Assembly: GCA_020431945.1 (NCBI GenBank)
Contig: JAGQHH010000615.1
Coordinates: 1-9,700 of the forward strand
DNA: 9,700 bases
Direction: 5' to 3'
From: Cyanobacteria bacterium HKST-UBA02
Lineage (GTDB): Bacteria; Cyanobacteriota; Vampirovibrionia; Obscuribacterales; Obscuribacteraceae
Positions 6,610 through 9,700 of the stretch are shown one piece after another (the first letter of the stretch is position 1; each line of letters begins with the position of its first letter). A program made the position numbers and the translations under genes. Below the pieces are notes generated by a model. That model was not told where the DNA came from and searched no databases. It worked only from the letters and a program-made list of their open reading frames with translations.

Positions 6610-7679
6610 AAACTCTCGACAAACCCGCAGTCAAATCTATCGTCAAAAACAAGAAAGAGGAGCAAAAGCTCTATAACTTCCCACCCAACCTCCTCGGTGG
6701 AATCTCCCAGAGAATGGCGCCTCCCGAGGGAGAATCGCCCCTGGCATTTGTCCTCAACGAAAATACCCTGAGAGGTCACGATCTGCTGGGTATCGAGCAG
6801 CTCACCAAAAGCGAGATCCAGCTCATCATCGATGTGGCGCTTCTTCTGAAAGCAAACAAGTTCGATGAGACCCAGACTCTTTTCGCCAAGGGTCAGACCC
6901 TGGCCATGCTCTTCGAGAAGCCTTCCCTGCGGACACGGTTCACTTTCGAAGCCGGCATGACCCAGCTCGGCGGGCATGCAGTCAATCTCGAGACCAAGCT
7001 CGGCGAAAGAGAGCCGGTCTCGGATGTGGCCAAGAATCTCGACCGGTGGGTGGACGGGATCATGGCCCGGACCTTCTCGCACAAGACCATCCTGGATCTC
7101 GCTGAAAATGCCTCCATCCCCGTGGTCAACGGTCTCTCCGACCGGGAGCACCCCTGCCAGGCACTCTGTGATTTCATGACCATCTTCGAGCACAAAGGCA
7201 ATCTGGAAGACGTCAAAATCGTCTTTGTCGGAGACGGCAATAATGTCGCCCAGTCCCTGATGCTCACCGCAGCCAAGCTCGGATCGACTTTCATCCTGGC
7301 CTGCCCGGCAGGCTATATGCCCGCAGATGACATCATCGAAAAGGCTATGACCGATGCCGCCGTCTCCGGCGCGACTATAAAGATCACCCACGAGCCCATG
7401 GGGGCGGTCCACGATGCCGATGTCATCTACACCGATACATGGGTGTCCATGGGACAGGAAAACGAGATGAGAAAAAGGGAGCTCGCCTTCGAGAAATTCC
7501 AGGTGGACGAGACCCTCATGAAACTCGCCAAGCACGACGCCATCGTCATGCATTGCCTGCCCGCCCACCGGGGTCAGGAAGTGGTGAGCGAAGTCCTGGA
7601 CGGACCGCAATCGGTAATTTACGATCAGGCTGAAAACAGGCTTCATGCTCAGAAGGCAATCATCTCCCTGATCATGTAA
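6606..7679 (+). CDS. argF: Ornithine carbamoyltransferase with an N-terminal extension
   Basis: The enzyme condenses ornithine with carbamoyl phosphate to give citrulline. ATG 6606 overlaps the argB stop (ATGA) and has AAGGA (6593-6597) eight bases upstream, giving 357 residues. An upstream in-frame ATG at 6510 lies inside argB and is not favoured. Signatures: carbamoyl-phosphate loop EKPSLRTRFTFE (Ser107-Arg111), HPCQ at His182, DGNNVAQS at Asp210, ornithine loop SMG at 281-283, and HCLPAHRG with Cys317. SMG and HCLP point to ornithine rather than aspartate carbamoyltransferase. The first 50 or so residues (MKTLDKPAVKSIVKNKKEEQ...) are lysine-rich and precede the point where most relatives begin, at GHDLLGIEQLTKSE. 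No terminator is evident before the convergent gene at 7689. Confidence 0.96.
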   Translation: MKTLDKPAVKSIVKNKKEEQKLYNFPPNLLGGISQRMAPPEGESPLAFVLNENTLRGHDLLGIEQLTKSEIQLIIDVALLLKANKFDETQTLFAKGQTLAMLFEKPSLRTRFTFEAGMTQLGGHAVNLETKLGEREPVSDVAKNLDRWVDGIMARTFSHKTILDLAENASIPVVNGLSDREHPCQALCDFMTIFEHKGNLEDVKIVFVGDGNNVAQSLMLTAAKLGSTFILACPAGYMPADDIIEKAMTDAAVSGATIKITHEPMGAVHDADVIYTDTWVSMGQENEMRKRELAFEKFQVDETLMKLAKHDAIVMHCLPAHRGQEVVSEVLDGPQSVIYDQAENRLHAQKAIISLIM

Positions 7680-7688
7680 TTTTCTCGA

Positions 7689-9101
7689 CTATCTGCCGAC
7701 CCGGCGCATGGAGAGCATATCTCGTGCCGGATCGGGAGCTCCTGCAGTGCCTCCGATCTCGATATCCACCGCCAGTCCGCCGCTGTAATAGCTCTTGCGC
7801 GGCTGAGCCGTGAGGGTGCCTCCATTGAAACCCCGGAAGAGATTGAAAGCGCTCCCTCCCGGATCACTCAGGGTCAAATGCGTGCCCAGGCGCCCTTTGC
7901 CAAGACCGGAAGCGAAGTGCTCGTCTCCGCCATATTCCCTGATCTCGCACCAGTTGAGAGGCGTCCCGGCCAGAGGCTGACCTCCGTGCTTGCCGCCATA
8001 CTCGGTGCCCAGGAAGCGCACATTATCGGTGATGATAATCACCGGTGAGAGACCGCCTGTGATACTGGTATCCGATACCACTACGAGCTGAGACTCCGGA
8101 GAGAGCCCCGGGGTGAACGGAGACCTGTCCATGGTGCGTCTGGAGATCTTGCCGTCCTTGCCGAACTCGTAGAGACAGAACTGACTGCCGCCCCAGGAGA
8201 AGGTCTCATCGATCATCGCCATGACCGAACCGAGCTTCGGTCTGAGATTGCCGTTACGCAAGAAGCAATAAAGATGCTCGGCGAGCTGATTGCTGGTGGT
8301 CGCCGGCACCTTGGGCTGACAGCGACGCATCCGGGCATCTCGATCCTGGGGATAGTCACCATCGAAGGCTTTATAGATCGTCACCCGGCGATCGCAGAAT
8401 GTATTGTCCTTCAATAGATCTCTCCAGGACTGCATTCCCCACACGGGGCCGCCGGTGAAGCGCAGGGTCATCACTCCCCGGGGTCCGGAGTCTTCCATGC
8501 TGTATGGCTGACAGCAGACCACATATTTCATATCCGGGCTCAAGCTCAGACCGCCCTTTGGCGCATCGGTGCGGGTGACCGTGCAAACAAGACGGACTAT
8601 CGAGCTCACTCGCCTCTCGTCAGCCTTCTTGAATCGCGAGGCAGTGACGATCCTGGAAGAAGAGCTGAGACCGGCGAAGTAGAAGGACTTCTTACCCACC
8701 GGAATATTCATGAACGGCTTGTACATACCGCCCTGGCTCTGCTCCGGCCGGACCCGGGCATAAGGCAGAGTATGCTCCGGCTCCGGGATGCCGATAGTGG
8801 TGGTGCCGTCATCTTTGAGCCAGCCGCACTCCAGATTCACCGACTTGAGACGCAAATTGGCTGGAAGATGGGACTTGAGATAGGCGGTGACATCCTTGAG
8901 AGGCTCTACCCTGGCGCCATCCATATCTCTGGCTTCGCCGCCGCCGACGGCGGCGGCAAGTGTCTTATTCAGACGCTTGACCGTCATGAATAGAAAAAGT
9001 CGGTCACGATCGACCAGAGACATCATGGTGGCATTCTCCAGAGCACCGGCAACAATGGTGTTCTGACGGATGGTGCCGGTGAGGGTATTGATACCCGTCA
9101 C
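7689..9101 (-). CDS. Large distal part of an interrupted Tad-like gene (hypothetical globular region)
   Basis: This frame is open for 470 codons from GTG 9101 and continues exactly the frame of the 88-codon TadE/TadG-like segment upstream, with only TGA (9114-9116) between. Read through, one 563-residue protein would run ...ATLARD-X-EPLPVTGINTLTGTIR... The GTG has no credible ribosome binding site and lies inside a hairpin arm, so independent initiation looks poor. It begins with a short helical part (VDRDRLFLFMTVKRLNKTL), then a long, probably beta-rich region with scattered cysteines (YVVCCQPYS, NWCEIREYGG) and Gly/Asp turns. I recognise no domain. With the upstream anchor it would be a soluble domain outside the membrane. 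The frame stays open over about 1.4 kb, which suggests a recent stop, readthrough or a sequence error rather than old decay. Confidence 0.75.
   Translation of the reverse strand: MTGINTLTGTIRQNTIVAGALENATMMSLVDRDRLFLFMTVKRLNKTLAAAVGGGEARDMDGARVEPLKDVTAYLKSHLPANLRLKSVNLECGWLKDDGTTTIGIPEPEHTLPYARVRPEQSQGGMYKPFMNIPVGKKSFYFAGLSSSSRIVTASRFKKADERRVSSIVRLVCTVTRTDAPKGGLSLSPDMKYVVCCQPYSMEDSGPRGVMTLRFTGGPVWGMQSWRDLLKDNTFCDRRVTIYKAFDGDYPQDRDARMRRCQPKVPATTSNQLAEHLYCFLRNGNLRPKLGSVMAMIDETFSWGGSQFCLYEFGKDGKISRRTMDRSPFTPGLSPESQLVVVSDTSITGGLSPVIIITDNVRFLGTEYGGKHGGQPLAGTPLNWCEIREYGGDEHFASGLGKGRLGTHLTLSDPGGSAFNLFRGFNGGTLTAQPRKSYYSGGLAVDIEIGGTAGAPDPARDMLSMRRVGR
7696..7735. repeat. Imperfect 12-bp inverted repeat at the convergent end of argF and the Tad-like gene
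   Basis: CCGACCCGGCGC (7696-7707) pairs with GTGCCGGATCGG (7724-7735) except for one mismatch and one G-U pair, with a 16-base loop. It lies inside the last codons of the minus-strand gene, 17 bases past the argF stop. There is no T-run on either strand, so it is not a typical intrinsic terminator, but it could act as a shared 3'-end hairpin. Confidence 0.3.
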
Positions 9102-9138
9102 CGGCAGAGGCTCTCAATCCCGGGCGAGAGTCGCCCGG
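9075..9138 (-). other. Two strong hairpins flanking the in-frame UGA (possible recoding element)
   Basis: On the minus strand CCGGGCGA (9138-9131) and TCGCCCGG (9127-9120) form a perfect eight-pair stem around CTC, ending three bases before TGA (9116-9114). Eight bases after the TGA, GCCGGTGA-C-GGGTAT (9105-9091) pairs with ATACCC-TCACCGGC (9088-9075) over 14 pairs with one bulged C and a tiny loop. No T-run follows, so it is not an intrinsic terminator. Downstream stems about eight bases from a stop stimulate readthrough in known viral and animal cases, and bacterial SECIS elements also lie just after UGA. Function here is inference. Confidence 0.4.
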
Positions 9139-9380
9139 CCCACAGGAGCAAAATTGCTCAATGAGACATAGCCGAAATGCGGATCCGCCACCACTATTCG
9201 CGACAGGTCGTTGGCCGCCACCAGACAGGCTGCCTCGACCACGCTGCTGGCCCGGTCCTTATCCACGAAGTAGAGCCCCAGCTGGCTCTGGACGATAAGA
9301 ACAGGAACCACGATAAAGGCGATAACCACCATGATCAATACCAGCAAATTGCCGCGCCGGCTGCGTAATCTCACTCTCAT
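9114..9380 (-). CDS. TadE/TadG-like membrane-anchored N-terminal segment (88 codons before an in-frame TGA)
   Basis: The start ATG 9380 has AGGAGG (9388-9393) seven bases upstream, overlapping the stop of the preceding gene. The protein begins with the basic stretch MRVRLRSRRGN, a hydrophobic helix at about 11-31 (LLVLIMVVIAFIVVPVLIVQ), then SQLGLYFVDKDRASSVVEAACLVAANDLSRIV. That RRG-helix-AA pattern resembles TadE/TadG-type pilus assembly proteins, whose anchor is followed by a helix rich in Ala. The segment stops at TGA, but the same frame continues for 474 codons with a plausible protein (GAT-TGA-GAG; one base from GAT-GGA-GAG, Asp-Gly-Glu). It is probably the N-terminus of a longer protein cut by a nonsense change, recoding or a sequence error. 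The other genes here use TGA as a true stop. Confidence 0.7.
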   Translation of the reverse strand: MRVRLRSRRGNLLVLIMVVIAFIVVPVLIVQSQLGLYFVDKDRASSVVEAACLVAANDLSRIVVADPHFGYVSLSNFAPVGRATLARD

Positions 9381-9391
9381 GATCGACCCTC

Positions 9392-9700
9392 CTAGAGTTG
9401 ACCGCCGAGACGAGTGATTCGCTCGGTGAGACGTGTCCAGGCATTGGCGATATTCTGCTGCATCGTCTGCAGATGTTGTTGCATACGAGTGATGAGATTC
9501 TCCTGCCTGGCTATACGGCTCGGGCTGTTGCTATTTTGCTGCAGATCCTTCAATCGATTCTGAGCGTCTTGAATCTTGTTCTGAAGATCCCTGGCTTTGT
9601 TTTCTCGATCCCGTAGCTTATTGGCCTGATCGCGCAGCTTGTTGATCCTCTGCTCCTTGGTGTTCCCCGGATTGGGTTGGGGTTGGGGCTGGGGCTGGGG
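9392..9700 (-). CDS. C-terminal part of a coiled-coil protein with a Pro-Gln linker (N-terminus off right edge)
   Basis: The frame enters from the right edge and is open for 102 codons to TAG 9392-9394. It opens with PQPQPQPQPNPG, then becomes a long, charged, Gln/Asn/Arg-rich helix (EQRINKLRDQANKLRDRENK..., QDAQNRLKDLQQN) with leucine and isoleucine at heptad-like spacing, as in a coiled coil. After a short break (SNSPSR) a second helical part ends with LTERITRLGGQL. There are no cysteines and no membrane segment in the visible part. Its stop overlaps the ribosome binding site of the Tad-like gene, with 11 bases between stop and start, so the two are probably co-transcribed and may work together at the envelope. 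No family is recognised. Confidence 0.7.
   Translation of the reverse strand, partial: PQPQPQPQPNPGNTKEQRINKLRDQANKLRDRENKARDLQNKIQDAQNRLKDLQQNSNSPSRIARQENLITRMQQHLQTMQQNIANAWTRLTERITRLGGQL
9674..9700 (+). repeat. G-run array (quadruplex-type motif) at the right edge
   Basis: Five runs of three or four G, each separated by two bases (TT or CT), fill 9674-9700 on the plus strand and may continue beyond it. They are the complement of the CCCCAG/CCCCAA codons for the Pro-Gln linker. The pattern satisfies the usual four-run quadruplex motif on the template strand of the coiled-coil gene. Confidence 0.6.

Noticed and set aside
6411..7646. 411-codon antisense frame over argF
   Set aside because: Same reason: argF is certain, and the antisense product resembles no protein family.
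9075..9105. Hairpin read as an intrinsic terminator after the TGA
   Set aside because: No T-run follows on either strand, and the reading frame continues open for hundreds of codons beyond it.

Overview
The window is a bacterial chromosomal segment of moderate-to-high GC content. It uses the standard genetic code (TGA and TAA stops), and several genes have clear AGGAGG-type ribosome binding sites. Its core is an arginine-biosynthesis cluster, argC, argJ, argB, argF. Around it are a membrane sensor kinase, a Tad-pilus-like membrane-anchored protein, a coiled-coil protein and two genes that standard length or edge filters would miss. No marker gene fixes the taxon. The kinase N-terminus and the secreted, low-complexity and Tad-like flanks recall deep-branching non-photosynthetic relatives of Cyanobacteria (Melainabacteria/Obscuribacterales type), but that is an impression and not a demonstrated assignment. 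No mobile element, CRISPR array, rRNA or tRNA was seen.

Layout. (1) 1-581, minus strand: the 5' part of a low-complexity hydrophilic gene ending in tandem QPPVEGPCDPPA repeats and running off the left edge. (2) 582-830: a divergent regulatory gap with two sets of direct repeats. (3) 831-2978, plus: an orphan hybrid-less histidine kinase with two membrane helices, HAMP and two PAS domains. (4) 2990-3154, minus: a 54-residue single-pass membrane protein with a near-perfect ribosome binding site. (5) 3250-7679, plus: argC, then a 247-base gap holding a promoter, an Arg-rich mini-ORF and a strong intrinsic terminator, then argJ-argB-argF joined by ATGA overlaps. (6) 7689-9700, minus: the 3' part of a coiled-coil gene, then a Tad-like gene whose frame is cut by one in-frame TGA lying between two strong hairpins.

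How the genes work together. ArgJ makes and recycles N-acetyl groups, ArgB phosphorylates N-acetylglutamate, ArgC reduces the acyl phosphate, and ArgF converts ornithine to citrulline. ArgD, ArgG and ArgH are not here. ArgB lacks the N-terminal helix linked to arginine feedback, so control may lie elsewhere. The gap before argJ has the parts of a transcription attenuator: a TTGACA promoter, a possibly leaderless 29-codon peptide with four Arg codons within seven, a terminator directly before argJ, and a competing pairing that would break that terminator. This possible arginine-sensing leader and the hairpin-flanked UGA are the two most interesting signals. Both are sequence-based hypotheses.
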